A DNA stretch of 64,000 bases from Sinomonas cellulolyticus (GCF_014656475.1 NZ_BNCM01000008.1:113477-177476), one strand, 5' to 3'. Shown: positions 33,194-42,694, counted from the stretch's first letter. Notes: generated by a model not told the origin, from the sequence alone. Program-made: numbers and translations.

Positions 33194-35169
33194 GGGAGCG
33201 GCTCGTACTGTGCCGGGTCGAGTTCGCGCGTCAGCTTCCAGTACTCGAGAACAGGAAGGGGCCAGACCTGGGAGACTCGCCCGAACCTGTTCTTGTACCA
33301 GGTGTGCACGCTCGGGTGGCCCCAGGCCTTGGTGGCGCTTGCGGCATCGAGGCGCTCGTAGAACTCGTCGAGGACCTCCTGCTTCAGGTCGAGTGCCGCC
33401 CAGCCCTGCTCCAGTTCGCGGCGGATGCCGTCGAGCGCGTACTCGAGGCCGTACTCGATCATGGAGAACAGGCTCCCGTTCACCACGTGGCCGGTGTTCG
33501 GGCCCGAGACGATGAACAGGTTCGGGAACCCCGGGACGGCCATGCCCAGGTACGCCTTCGCATCGCCGGCCCAATACTGGTGGAGGTCGCGGCCCGCTCG
33601 GCCGGTGATCCGCAGCGGCTCAAGGAACTCGCTGGCCTGGAACCCGGTGGCATAGACGACGGCGTCGAGTTGGTGCAGGGTGCCGTCCCCGTCCACGATG
33701 CCCTCGGGAACGAAGTGGTCGAGGCCGGAAGTGACGAGAGTGGTCTGCGGCTTCCGCAGCGACGCCGCCCACACGCCGTTGTCCCGGAGCATGCGCTTGC
33801 CGCCGAGCAGGTAGTCCGGGGTGACCTTCTCGAGCAGGTCCGGGCGCCCAGCATACTGCTCCCTCAGCAGAGCGCGCAGGGACTCCTGCACCCTGTGGTG
33901 GACTTCGGAGATCGAGTCCTCGGCCGCCCAGTCGGGGTCGATCACCGTGGTGTGCTGGCGCCCTTCCACTCCGAGCCAGTGCTGCCACAGCCGCAGCCAC
34001 TGGCCGAAGTGGGGCAGGTGGTCCGAGAGCCACAGCACTGCATCGGGCATGTCGTCGTAGTACATCGGGGTGGGCAGCATCCACGGCGAGCTGCGCTGGA
34101 AGACCGTGAGCGAGGCAACCTTGTCGACGATCGCCGGGACGATCTGGTAGGCGCTGGCGCCCGTGCCGACCACCGCGACGCGCTTGCCGGCAATGTCGAC
34201 CCCGTGGTTCCACTCCGCCGAGTGCATCTGGGCCCCTGTGAAGGAGTCGCGGCCCGGGGTGGCGGGGACCTTAGGACGGTCAAGCTGGCCTACGGCCGTG
34301 AAGACGGCGTTGACCCGGTGGACGGTGGGCGTGCCGCCGACGAGGACGCGCACGTCCCACTGGCGGGAGTCCTCATCCCAGGTGATGGACTCCACCTCCG
34401 CCCCGTAGACGATGTCCTCGAGGAACCCGCCGCGCTCGGCGACCGCGCGCGTGTAGTCGTGGATCTCGTGGCCCTGGGAGAACTGCTGCGGCCAGTCGTC
34501 GCGCTGGGCGAACGAGAAGGAGTACGCGTAGTTGGGGGTGTCGAGGCGCACGCCCGGGTAGGTGTTCTTCCACCACGTGCCGCCCACGTCGTGGCCCTTC
34601 TCGAAGACCTTGACCTCGATGCCGGCCTGCTTGAGCCGGTACGCGGCCGCCATGCCCGCGACGCCGGCGCCGATCACGGCAGCGGTGAATGTGCGGCCCG
34701 GCGCAACCTCGTCGACGCGCCACCGCGGGCGGCCGTTGGCCTGCGGGGCGAGGGCCATGTCGTGCTTGAGGAGCGGGCGGTACGCGGCGTCGGCACCGTT
34801 GGTGATCCAGTCGACCACCGCGTCGGCCTCCTCGTCGCTGAGGGTGCGGACGCGGGTGATGCGCTCGTCGCGGACCCGCTTGAGCGCGGCGAAGGCGAGC
34901 TCGCGGGCCTCGGCCTGCTGCCTCTCGCTCATGCCTCCATGCGGCGTGCCGACGGTGTCGACGGGCGGCTGCGGGGGGCGGAGGTCGTCGCGGAGGATGC
35001 CGAAGTCGCCGGTCGCGGCAGCGAGGGCGACCATGAGCGCCGGAAGCTCGACCGACTTGATGGTCTGCGCGAGGAACGCGTCGTCCTCGGTGATGGGGGT
35101 GTACTGCTCGCGCGTGTAAAGGTCGTCGACCTCGTGGGCGAGGTCGACGGGTGCCAGCGATTCGGTCAC
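33190..35169 (-). CDS. Baeyer-Villiger monooxygenase, 4-hydroxyacetophenone monooxygenase-like
   Basis: A 659-residue flavoprotein with two dinucleotide motifs (GAGVAG near residue 168, GTGASA near 335) flanking the type I BVMO fingerprint FTGAQMHSAEW (residues 310-320, FxGxxxHxxxW). Residues 1-150 form the extra N-terminal domain that distinguishes HAPMO (about 640 residues) from shorter BVMOs. NADPH- and O2-dependent insertion of oxygen would turn 4-hydroxyacetophenone into 4-hydroxyphenyl acetate. The GTG start at 35169 has AGGAG at good spacing; the open frame upstream is non-homologous and AT-rich. Confidence 0.92.
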   Translation of the reverse strand: MTESLAPVDLAHEVDDLYTREQYTPITEDDAFLAQTIKSVELPALMVALAAATGDFGILRDDLRPPQPPVDTVGTPHGGMSERQQAEARELAFAALKRVRDERITRVRTLSDEEADAVVDWITNGADAAYRPLLKHDMALAPQANGRPRWRVDEVAPGRTFTAAVIGAGVAGMAAAYRLKQAGIEVKVFEKGHDVGGTWWKNTYPGVRLDTPNYAYSFSFAQRDDWPQQFSQGHEIHDYTRAVAERGGFLEDIVYGAEVESITWDEDSRQWDVRVLVGGTPTVHRVNAVFTAVGQLDRPKVPATPGRDSFTGAQMHSAEWNHGVDIAGKRVAVVGTGASAYQIVPAIVDKVASLTVFQRSSPWMLPTPMYYDDMPDAVLWLSDHLPHFGQWLRLWQHWLGVEGRQHTTVIDPDWAAEDSISEVHHRVQESLRALLREQYAGRPDLLEKVTPDYLLGGKRMLRDNGVWAASLRKPQTTLVTSGLDHFVPEGIVDGDGTLHQLDAVVYATGFQASEFLEPLRITGRAGRDLHQYWAGDAKAYLGMAVPGFPNLFIVSGPNTGHVVNGSLFSMIEYGLEYALDGIRRELEQGWAALDLKQEVLDEFYERLDAASATKAWGHPSVHTWYKNRFGRVSQVWPLPVLEYWKLTRELDPAQYEPLP

Positions 35170-35255
35170 AGTGCTCTCCTGGTGTGAAGGGCCGCCCGGG
35201 TGAGCAGCGTCACGTGTAGATCCATAATAAAAAGAAGGAATGTAGTGTGCAGTTA

Positions 35256-35267
35256 ATAATGCATTAT
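35256..35267. promoter_or_regulatory. AT-rich palindrome between the VAO-type and BVMO genes
   Basis: ATAATGCATTAT is a perfect 12-bp palindrome in an unusually AT-rich 124-bp gap (35170-35293). It suggests a separate promoter and operator for the BVMO-esterase pair. Confidence 0.5.
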
Positions 35268-35293
35268 GTTCCAAGCGGGCCTTTGAGCGCCGG

Positions 35294-36907
35294 TCAGGGG
35301 GCCGGGGCCAGCGATGGGGCAGCTGCGGCTTCGGACGAGCGGGCAGCTCGGAACCGGGCCGGCCAGACGCCCTGCTTGCCGGGGGCGATGATGCCCTTCG
35401 GGTCCACGGCGTCCTTGAGCAGCTCCTGGAAGCGGAGCGCCGCGTGGTCGTTGAAGTCGAAGCCTCCGGCGATCCGGTCCATGTAGTCGACGTGGCTGCG
35501 GTACGGCGCGTAGCCGTGGGCGCGGGCGGCGGCGAGGAGGCGCACGTACAGCTCGCGGGCGCGGGCGAGCATCTCCTCGTTGCCGCGCTCGAAGAAGATC
35601 ATCGTCACGTGGACCATGTGGCGGGGGTACAGGTGGTAGCCGATGTACAGGTCGAAGCCGTACTCGGCGTAGAGGGCCTTCGCCTCCTGGTAGAACGCGT
35701 AGACCTCCTCGCCGCGAGCCGGGATGATCGGCGCGGCGTCGATGTGGCCGCCGTTCTGCGAGGCCCACGCGACGGTTGAGAGGGGCCGGAGCGTCGGCAC
35801 TCCGGCCATCTGGGTGCGGTCGGCCTCGGCGATGCGCTCATGCTCGAGCGCCCGCCCCTCCTCGCCCTCGTAGATCCGCGCGTCGACCACGGCGCCCGGG
35901 ATCGCGGCGGTGACGCGCTCGCGCACGATCTCGACGCGCCGGCGCACGAGGCCGGGATCGCCGTACAGGCCGAACTTCGCGTTCCACTGCCCGATCCCGA
36001 ACTCCCGGCGCATCTCGTCGAGCCGCCAGTCAGGGATCGAGCCCTCGCCGTTCCAGAAGTCCTTCCGCACCCCGCGCATCGTCGCGGCGCGCACCACGTT
36101 GCCACACAGCGCGTTGTTCTGGATGATGTCCTCGCGGCGCAGCTGCGTCAGCACGTCGATGAGGGCAGGGAGGTCCTCCTCGCGCTCCACCATGATGTCG
36201 CCGTTCGCGAACGCCTGCGGCGCGGGCATGAGCCACAGGCCGCCGGAGACGACGACGCCGAGGTTGGACTGGGTGAACAGCCCGTCGAGCGTCGGCCCGA
36301 AGCCGCCCTGGAAGATGGGGCCGAGGTCCGAGTCCGCCATGGCACCCATGCCGGTGCGCAGGAGATCGCCGTCGGGCAGCACGACCTCGAGCCCGCAGAG
36401 GCTCTTGACGTGGTCCCCGAGCGGGGTCATTCCGTAGCCGCGGTCCAGCATGTTGCCCAGGATCGAGCCCCAGCCGAGGGCGGGGACGCTCATCCAGAGG
36501 TTGAGGCCGTGCTCCTTGATGTACTCGAACAGGTCGAAGAACGTCACCCCCGGTTCGACGACGGCGTACCCGAGCCGGTCGTCGACCGCGAGGATGCGGT
36601 TCATGCGGGAGAGGTCGAGGGCGACCATCCCGTGGTCGCGCGGCTCGGGGCCGCCGTAGCCGAGGTTCTTGCCGCGGGAGAACGTCCACAGCGGCGTTTC
36701 GGTCTCTCCGGCGAGGCGCACGATGGCCTGGACCTCCTCGGTGCTCCCTGGACGGACGCCGGGCCAGGCGGAGCGGCCGTTGTTGAGCGGGTACGGGTCG
36801 AGATACCCGTCCTCCCCGTCCGGGCGGACCACATTGTCGGCGCCGACGATCTCGACGGCACGGCTGAGGAACTCCTCGCGGGGATCTCTGGCGGGGTTGC
36901 GGGACAT
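35294..36907 (-). CDS. Vanillyl-alcohol-oxidase-type FAD-linked oxidase (eugenol oxidase / 4-alkylphenol oxidase-like)
   Basis: A 537-residue flavoprotein with an FAD-binding PCMH domain (RPGSTEEVQAIVRLA, SRGKNLGYGGPEPRDHGMVALDL split over residues 78-100, RGYGMTPLGDH, GLEVVLPDGDLLRTGMGAM) and a cap domain. H388 in NGGHIDAAPI fits the histidine that holds FAD covalently, and Y469-R470 in YAPYRSHVDYMD match the phenolate-binding Tyr-Arg pair of VAO/eugenol oxidase. Such enzymes oxidise the benzylic carbon of 4-alkylphenols through a quinone methide. It lies upstream of the HAPMO-like gene on the same strand. The start at 36907 follows GAAGGAAG. Confidence 0.9.
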   Translation of the reverse strand: MSRNPARDPREEFLSRAVEIVGADNVVRPDGEDGYLDPYPLNNGRSAWPGVRPGSTEEVQAIVRLAGETETPLWTFSRGKNLGYGGPEPRDHGMVALDLSRMNRILAVDDRLGYAVVEPGVTFFDLFEYIKEHGLNLWMSVPALGWGSILGNMLDRGYGMTPLGDHVKSLCGLEVVLPDGDLLRTGMGAMADSDLGPIFQGGFGPTLDGLFTQSNLGVVVSGGLWLMPAPQAFANGDIMVEREEDLPALIDVLTQLRREDIIQNNALCGNVVRAATMRGVRKDFWNGEGSIPDWRLDEMRREFGIGQWNAKFGLYGDPGLVRRRVEIVRERVTAAIPGAVVDARIYEGEEGRALEHERIAEADRTQMAGVPTLRPLSTVAWASQNGGHIDAAPIIPARGEEVYAFYQEAKALYAEYGFDLYIGYHLYPRHMVHVTMIFFERGNEEMLARARELYVRLLAAARAHGYAPYRSHVDYMDRIAGGFDFNDHAALRFQELLKDAVDPKGIIAPGKQGVWPARFRAARSSEAAAAPSLAPAP

Positions 36908-36987
36908 GTTCGCTTCCTTCGTTCTTCTCACTAGTTGTTAAGCGGCTGGACCGGGGAATCGCCCCGGGAGGCCGCTAGGCTGGGCGC

Positions 36988-37986
36988 GTGATCCCCGAGC
37001 AGCAGCCCGCCCTCACGCTGAGGCAGGCGTGGCACTTCGTCGTCGCGGCCGAGTCCGGCACGCTGGCCGAGGCCGCGCGCCGGCTGCACATGGCGCCGTC
37101 GGCCATCTCGACCTCGGTGGCCGAGCTCGAGCGGGCCGTGGGCTCCGAGCTCCTCGTCAAGCGCCGGGCCAAGGGGGTCACGCTCACGGCCACAGGCCGC
37201 GAGGTCCTGGGCATGGCCCGGGACCTGCTCCGGCTCGCCGACTCGATCGCAGCGTTGTCCCGCGAGGATCGCTCGCAGCTGCGCGGCCCGCTCACGGTGG
37301 GCTGCGACATCACCCTCGGCCCCACGATCATCCCGGCGATGCTGAGCGACTTCGCCCGGCAGTGCCCGGGGGTCGAGGTGGACTTCGTGGAGGGCTTCCA
37401 CGAGGACGTCCAGGAGCGGCTGCTCGCCGGCGCACTCGACGTCGCGTTCGTGTACAACGCCGCGGTGGACCCCGCGCTCACGACCGTCGCCCTCGCCACC
37501 GCCGCACCGCACGTCCTCCTGCCTGAGCACCACCGGCTCGCCGAGTCGGCGACCGTGCGGCTCGCGGACATCGCCGAGGAGCCGCTCGTGCTCTTCGACT
37601 CGCCGCCACTCGGGGGACGGGTCCTGCAGCTGTTCCAGGAGGCGCGCGCCGTGCCGACCGTGCGGCACCGCTCCCGCTCCTACGCGACGGTGCGGTCGCT
37701 CGTCGCGGTCGGCCGCGGCATCGCCGTGCTGTACCAGCAGAAGGCGCTCGAGGCGCCGTACGCCGAGCTGGGCGTGCGGCTGCGGCCGCTCTCCGTGCGC
37801 GGCGCCCTGGCCCGGCCGGTGCAGGTAGCCCTCGCGGCGCCCCGCAGCACGCGCCCGTCGGTGCGGGCGCGCGCCTGGATCGACGTCGCGCTCGAGCTGT
37901 TCACCGGTGACGGAGCGGCCGACGGCGCGCCCTCCGGCGGTGCGGACGGCGCGGCCGGCGCGGCCGGCGCGGCCGGCGCGGGCTGA
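36988..37986 (+). CDS. LysR-family regulator of the alkylphenol cluster
   Basis: A 332-residue protein: winged helix with LTLRQAWHFVVAAESGTLAEAA and MAPSAISTSVAELERAVG, then an effector domain (LRGPLTVGCDITLGPTIIP). The last 25 residues are a low-complexity Gly/Ala tail encoded by tandem GGCGCGGCC units, which may vary between strains. The GTG start at 36988 is the first plausible codon. It is divergent from the VAO-type oxidase, with only 80 bp between starts, so it is the natural regulator of the oxidase-BVMO-esterase genes. Confidence 0.9.
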   Translation: MIPEQQPALTLRQAWHFVVAAESGTLAEAARRLHMAPSAISTSVAELERAVGSELLVKRRAKGVTLTATGREVLGMARDLLRLADSIAALSREDRSQLRGPLTVGCDITLGPTIIPAMLSDFARQCPGVEVDFVEGFHEDVQERLLAGALDVAFVYNAAVDPALTTVALATAAPHVLLPEHHRLAESATVRLADIAEEPLVLFDSPPLGGRVLQLFQEARAVPTVRHRSRSYATVRSLVAVGRGIAVLYQQKALEAPYAELGVRLRPLSVRGALARPVQVALAAPRSTRPSVRARAWIDVALELFTGDGAADGAPSGGADGAAGAAGAAGAG

Positions 37987-38015
37987 GCGGGCTGAGCGAC
38001 GCACGGGGAGTCCGC

Positions 38016-39350
38016 TCAGGCGAGCGCGGACTCGCGCTTGGACGAGGGGTAGGGGAGCCCGAGGTTCTCGCGGAGCGTGGTGCCCTCGTACTCGTGCCGG
38101 AAGTAGCCGCGCTCTGCGAGCTCGGGGACGAGCTTGTCGCAGATGAGCGCGAACCCGCCCGGGTTGAACGGGGCGTTGAGGTTGAAGCCGTCGCACGCGC
38201 GCGCCTCGAACCACTCGATCATGCGGTCGGCAACGGCGCCCGGGGTGCCCGCCATCCACTGGTGCCCGGTCGAGCGGGCCAGGTCAACGATGAGTTCCCG
38301 CAGCGTCATGCCCTGGTCCACGCTCTTGCGGCGGTAGATGTGGTACCGCGAACCGCGGGAGGGGTCCTCACTGAACCACCCTGCGGGGATGGCCTCGTCG
38401 AGGTCGAGGGAGGAGAGGTCGAGCTTCAAGTCGGCGCCGACCTGCTTGCGGCCGTTCTCCATGTGGATGTTGCGCGCAAGCTCCCCGGCGAGCTCGTCGG
38501 CCTCGGCCTGGGTCTCGCCGAGGATGGGCAGGATGCCGGGGATGATCTTGATGAGCTCGGGGTCGCGCCCCTTCGCGGCCGCCTTGGCCTTGAAGTCGGC
38601 GTAGAACTCGATGGACGGCTGCAGGAGCGGCTGGGCCGTGTAGATGCCGTCCGCCACGGACGTGCCGAGCTCCACGCCGGGCGCGGACGAGCCGGCCTGG
38701 ACGAGCACCGGCCGGCCCTGCGGCGAGCGCGGTCCGGGCAGGGGGCCCTGGACGCGGAAGTACTCACCGACGTGGTCGATCGTGTGGATCTTGGACGTGT
38801 CGACGTACCAGCCTGACTCCCGGTCGTTGATGACGGCGTCGTCCTCCCAGCTGTCCCAGAGCTTCTGCACGACCTCGACGAACTCGGCCGCGCGGCGGTA
38901 GCGAGTGGGGCCGTCGGGGGCCTCGGTGAGGCCGAAGTTCTGAAAGCCGTCCGAGCTCGTGACGATGTTCCAGCCCGCGCGGCCACCCGACATGTGGTCG
39001 AGCCCCGCGAGGAGCCGGGCGACGTTGTAGGGCTCGTAGAACGAGGTCGAGATCGTGCCGATGAGGCCGATGTTCTTCGTCACCGCGGCAAGCGCCGCGA
39101 GCGTGGTCATGGGCTCGTAGAAGCCGTTCATCTTGATATCGCCGCGCATCACCGTGTTGGCGTGGGCGATGTCGCCGAAGAACACGGCGTCGAGCTTGGC
39201 GGCCTCGGCCATGCGGGTGAGATCGGCGACGAAGTCGAAGTTGGCGAGCTCGTCCGCTCGGCTGCCGTCCATGCGCCAGCTGTCCTTGTGGTAGCCCGCC
39301 GGCAGCATGAACGTGGTGAGCACCATGTGGTGTCCGCGCGAGTTGGTCAT
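38016..39350 (-). CDS. LLM-class flavin-dependent monooxygenase (NtaA/SnaA/DszA family)
   Basis: A 444-residue luciferase-like TIM-barrel protein using FMNH2 from a partner reductase. Motifs: MVLTTFMLPAGYHKDSWR at the N-terminus, ISTSFYEPYNVARLLAGLDHMSGGRAGWNIVTS and GFQNFGL, characteristic of the NtaA/DszA/DmoA group that cleaves C-N or C-S bonds or oxidises ketones and long-chain compounds. The substrate is unknown. It sits between the LysR gene and the MHS transporter; the flavin reductase at 44243 is the only visible source of reduced flavin. Confidence 0.9.
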   Translation of the reverse strand: MTNSRGHHMVLTTFMLPAGYHKDSWRMDGSRADELANFDFVADLTRMAEAAKLDAVFFGDIAHANTVMRGDIKMNGFYEPMTTLAALAAVTKNIGLIGTISTSFYEPYNVARLLAGLDHMSGGRAGWNIVTSSDGFQNFGLTEAPDGPTRYRRAAEFVEVVQKLWDSWEDDAVINDRESGWYVDTSKIHTIDHVGEYFRVQGPLPGPRSPQGRPVLVQAGSSAPGVELGTSVADGIYTAQPLLQPSIEFYADFKAKAAAKGRDPELIKIIPGILPILGETQAEADELAGELARNIHMENGRKQVGADLKLDLSSLDLDEAIPAGWFSEDPSRGSRYHIYRRKSVDQGMTLRELIVDLARSTGHQWMAGTPGAVADRMIEWFEARACDGFNLNAPFNPGGFALICDKLVPELAERGYFRHEYEGTTLRENLGLPYPSSKRESALA

Positions 39351-39608
39351 CGAGAGTTCCTTTCAGCGCACCGGGCGCATCGCCGCGGTGATCCCTTCCA
39401 TCGTGGCCTGCGACACTTCGTCTCGTAAACCATCGAAATCAGGAGGAGATGATCTAAAAAACCGTCTTTACGGCGCACGACGGCGCGGCGTCGCCTGCGC
39501 GCACGAGCCGCGGGGGCGGCGTCGTGCGCGCAGGGGCGGAGGGGGCGGGGGAAGTGCCGAGGTCACGGACGGGTGCGCGTCAAGCGCACCCCATGGCTAA
39601 CGCCGCAC
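39351..39608. other. Intergenic region with a hairpin of the recurrent family
   Basis: No gene is seen. GCGCACGACGGC (39473-39484) can pair with GGCGTCGTGCGC near 39519-39530 apart from one mismatch. AGGAGGAGATGATC occurs nearby at 39441 but leads only to a short open frame. Confidence 0.5.
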
Positions 39609-40994
39609 TCAGCGCGCACTCGCGGCGCCGGACAGGCCCTGCGCCCGAACGGGCTCAGGGGCGCTCTCGCCGTCGGGGCCGAGGCGCGTGCCCTCGCGGC
39701 TGAGGAGGATCGCGACGAGCCCGGCCACGAGGATGGCGGCCCATGCCACGCCCACGAGCAGGAACGAGCCGCCGCCCGTCATCGCGAGCGCGGTCGCGAG
39801 CATCGGAGTGAGGCCCGCGCCCAGGGTCGAGGCGGTCTGGTACGACAGCGAGGCGCCGGTATACCGGACGGCGGCCGGGAACTGCTCCGCGATATACGCG
39901 CCGATCGGGCCGGCGAGGAGGCCCTGGATGAGGCCGTTGCCCACGAGCACGGCGACGGAGAATCCCACGAGGGTGCCGTCGCGCAGGAGGACGAGCGCGG
40001 GGTAGACCCACAGGAGGCCGAGGATGCCGCCGGCGGCGAGGACTGCGCGGCGGCCGAGCCGGTCGCTCAGGCGCGCCGCAGCGAAGCACACCACGATCGT
40101 GACGACGGCAGCGACTCCCTTGACATTGAGGATGCCCTCACGGTTCACTCCCTCGTCGTATGCGACGGAGACGCCCCACGAGGTCAGGAAGCCCTGGCAC
40201 GTGTAGAAGCCGAGCGACGCGACAAGCGTGAGGAGCAGCGGGCGCCAATGCTTCCGGAACACCTCCACCACGGGCAGGGTCTTGCGACGGTGGGCATCGA
40301 CGGACTCGGCCTCGAGCCGCAGGAAGACCGGCGACTCGGCGACCTTGAGCCGGACGACCATGCCGATGAAGATCAGCACTGCAGAGAGCAGGAACGGGAT
40401 GCGCCAGCCCCAGTCGAGGAACGCGGGCCCCGTCAGGGCCGAGGCGCCGGAGACCACGAACGTGGCAACGAGCCCGCCCGCCGGGCCGCCCGAGTTGGCG
40501 AACGCGGCAGCGAGGCCGCGCTTGGAGGCGGGGGCGTGCTCGAGGGCCATGAGGGTCGCGCCGCCCCACTCGCCGCCCACCGAGATGCCCTGGATGATGC
40601 GCAGGACCACGAGGAGGACCGGCGCGGCGAGCCCGATGGCCGCCTGGGTGGGGAGGAAGCCGACGGCAACCGTGGAGAAGCCCATCATGAGCATCGAGAT
40701 GACGAGCATGCGCTTGCGGCTCACGCGGTCGCCGAAGTGGCCGAACACCATGCCGCCGAGCGGGCGGGCGATGTAGCCGACGGCGAGCGTGCCGAACGAG
40801 GCGAAGAGCCCGACAGCGGGCGGCAGGTTCGAGAAGAAGACCTTGTCGAAGATGAGTGACGCCGCGGTGGCGTACAGGATGAAGTCGTAGTACTCGATGA
40901 TCGAGCCGATGGCGCTCGAGGCGAGGATGCGGCGCAGGTCCTTGGTATTGAGCGTCTCGGAGGGGCGCTCGGCACGCGACGGTGAGTGCTTCAT
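39609..40994 (-). CDS. MFS transporter, metabolite:H+ symporter (MHS) family
   Basis: A 461-residue transporter with 12 predicted membrane segments. The MHS signatures are clear: SSAIGSIIEYYDFILYATAA, FGTLAVGYIARPLGGMVFGHFGDRVSRKRML, and RIIQGISVGGEWGGATLMALEHAP. This group imports carboxylates such as citrate, alpha-ketoglutarate, shikimate or aromatic acids. It is divergent from the HpaB-type hydroxylase with a dyad-containing promoter region between, so it likely imports the substrate of that operon. Confidence 0.92.
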   Translation of the reverse strand: MKHSPSRAERPSETLNTKDLRRILASSAIGSIIEYYDFILYATAASLIFDKVFFSNLPPAVGLFASFGTLAVGYIARPLGGMVFGHFGDRVSRKRMLVISMLMMGFSTVAVGFLPTQAAIGLAAPVLLVVLRIIQGISVGGEWGGATLMALEHAPASKRGLAAAFANSGGPAGGLVATFVVSGASALTGPAFLDWGWRIPFLLSAVLIFIGMVVRLKVAESPVFLRLEAESVDAHRRKTLPVVEVFRKHWRPLLLTLVASLGFYTCQGFLTSWGVSVAYDEGVNREGILNVKGVAAVVTIVVCFAAARLSDRLGRRAVLAAGGILGLLWVYPALVLLRDGTLVGFSVAVLVGNGLIQGLLAGPIGAYIAEQFPAAVRYTGASLSYQTASTLGAGLTPMLATALAMTGGGSFLLVGVAWAAILVAGLVAILLSREGTRLGPDGESAPEPVRAQGLSGAASAR

Positions 40995-41044
40995 GGGGGT
41001 GCCTTCTGCGGGGAAAGGTGATCGGTCTCACCACAGGATGACAC

Positions 41045-41074
41045 AGATCACGACCCAATAGAACATTGTGATCT
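41045..41074. promoter_or_regulatory. Operator-like dyad in the MHS/hpaB divergent region
   Basis: AGATCAC and GTGATCT form exact 7-bp arms separated by 16 bp, in an AT-rich stretch that also holds ATATTC and TTGTAATCTTGACC. Candidate site for the regulatory half of the flavin reductase fusion or another GntR protein. Confidence 0.5.
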
Positions 41075-41200
41075 TGAAAAAATATTCTTCTGCGATTCTG
41101 CAACTCGTTGCCTCCGGCCTCTTGCACCCTTTCCACCAAGTTTGTAATCTTGACCACAGAATGCATTTTTGCCCATCGGGCACGACACAAGGAGGTCACC

Positions 41201-42694
41201 GTGGCAGCACGGACCGGAGAGCAGTACCGAGCCGGACTCGCGGACTCGCGGGAGGTGTGGCTCGGCGACCATCGCATCGACGTCGCGACCCACCCGGCGT
41301 TCGCAGGATCGATCGCGGGCATGGCGGCGTACTTCGACTACCAGCACAAGTACGCGGACGACTGCCTCATGATGGACCCGGAGACCGGCGAGGAGCACAA
41401 CGTCTCGCTGCTGCGCCCGCGCAGCGCCGGGGACATCGACCGCCGGCATCGCGCCTTCGATCGCCTGGCCCGCTACTCGAACGGCATGCTCGGCCGCACC
41501 CCGGACTACGTCAACGTGGTCCTCGCCGGCCACGCGAGCCGGAAGGACATCTACGACCGCTCGGGCGACCCGGTCTACTTCGAGCGGCTCGAGGCCTACT
41601 GGCGCCTGGTCCAGGAACGGGACCTCGCCCTCACCCACACGATCGTGCACGCAGCGATCGACAAGAGCGTCGGCGAGCTCCAGGGCATCAACGAGGACCT
41701 GACGCTGCGAGTCGTCGAGCGCACCGACGCGGGGCTCGTGGTCCGCGGCGCCAAGATGCTCGCGACCCTCGGACCGATCGCTGACGAGCTGTACGTCTAC
41801 CCGGCCGTGCCGATCCAGAAGGGCTACGAGGAGTACGCGCTGTCCTTCGCGATCCCGGTCGCGACGCCCGGCGTCGTGGCCGTGTGCCGCGACCACTACG
41901 GGGTCGACATGGACGTCGTGGACCGGCCGTTCTCCTCGCGGTTCGACGAGCAGGACGCCGTGATCATCTTCGACGACGTCCTCGTCCCGTGGGACCGCGT
42001 GTTCATCGACGGCGACCTGGGCGTGTACAACGCGATCAACGCTGCGACGGCCACCGGCAACACGCAGCAGCAGACCGCGATCCGCGCGTCCGTCAAGCTC
42101 GAGTTCGCCTACGACCTGTGCACCCAGATGGCCAAGGTGACCGGCACCGAGGGCAAGCCCGAGACGGCCTCGATGCTCGGCGAGATCTACTCGTACCTGC
42201 GCATCGCGCGCTCCGTCGTGGCCGACGCCGAGAACCGCGCCTCCGACTGGGGCGGCGGGGCGTTCTTCTGCCACGACGACATCTCGTCGCTACGAACCGT
42301 CATGCCGGTCTGGATGGCCCGCGTCAACGACATCATCAAGTCCATGGGCTCGCACAATCTCCTCGCGACCCCGACCGCCCGCGCCTTTGAGGACCCGCGC
42401 CTCGGCCCGCTCCTGCACAAGTACCTGCCCGGCGCCAACGGGATCGCGCCCGAGGAGCGCGCCCGGATCTTCCGCACCGCATGGGACTTCGCCGGCTCCG
42501 CCCTCGGCAGCCGGATCGAACTGTACGAACGCTTCTACCTCGGCTCCGTGGGCCGCGCCCGCGCCCTCGACCACAAGAAGGCCCAGGCCAAGGGCGAGAC
42601 CGGCGCGTACGCGGCGATGTTCGCCGAGGCAGGCATCCGGCCCGTCCCCGCGGCCCCCGACGAGCTCGACAACCTCGCCACCACGACCGCCTGA
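41201..42694 (+). CDS. 4-hydroxyphenylacetate 3-hydroxylase (HpaB)-family monooxygenase
   Basis: A 497-residue large component of a two-component, FADH2-dependent phenol ortho-hydroxylase. Family segments: TGEQYRAGLADSREVWL, THPAF, YSNGMLGRTPDYVNVV, SSRFDEQDAVIIFDDVLVPWDRVFI and LYERFYLGSVGRARAL. Relatives act on 4-hydroxyphenylacetate, phenol, chlorophenols or 4-nitrophenol. The GTG start at 41201 has a perfect AAGGAGGT. It needs reduced flavin, which the downstream reductase fusion would provide. In context it may hydroxylate hydroquinone or another phenolic intermediate. Confidence 0.92.
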   Translation: MAARTGEQYRAGLADSREVWLGDHRIDVATHPAFAGSIAGMAAYFDYQHKYADDCLMMDPETGEEHNVSLLRPRSAGDIDRRHRAFDRLARYSNGMLGRTPDYVNVVLAGHASRKDIYDRSGDPVYFERLEAYWRLVQERDLALTHTIVHAAIDKSVGELQGINEDLTLRVVERTDAGLVVRGAKMLATLGPIADELYVYPAVPIQKGYEEYALSFAIPVATPGVVAVCRDHYGVDMDVVDRPFSSRFDEQDAVIIFDDVLVPWDRVFIDGDLGVYNAINAATATGNTQQQTAIRASVKLEFAYDLCTQMAKVTGTEGKPETASMLGEIYSYLRIARSVVADAENRASDWGGGAFFCHDDISSLRTVMPVWMARVNDIIKSMGSHNLLATPTARAFEDPRLGPLLHKYLPGANGIAPEERARIFRTAWDFAGSALGSRIELYERFYLGSVGRARALDHKKAQAKGETGAYAAMFAEAGIRPVPAAPDELDNLATTTA

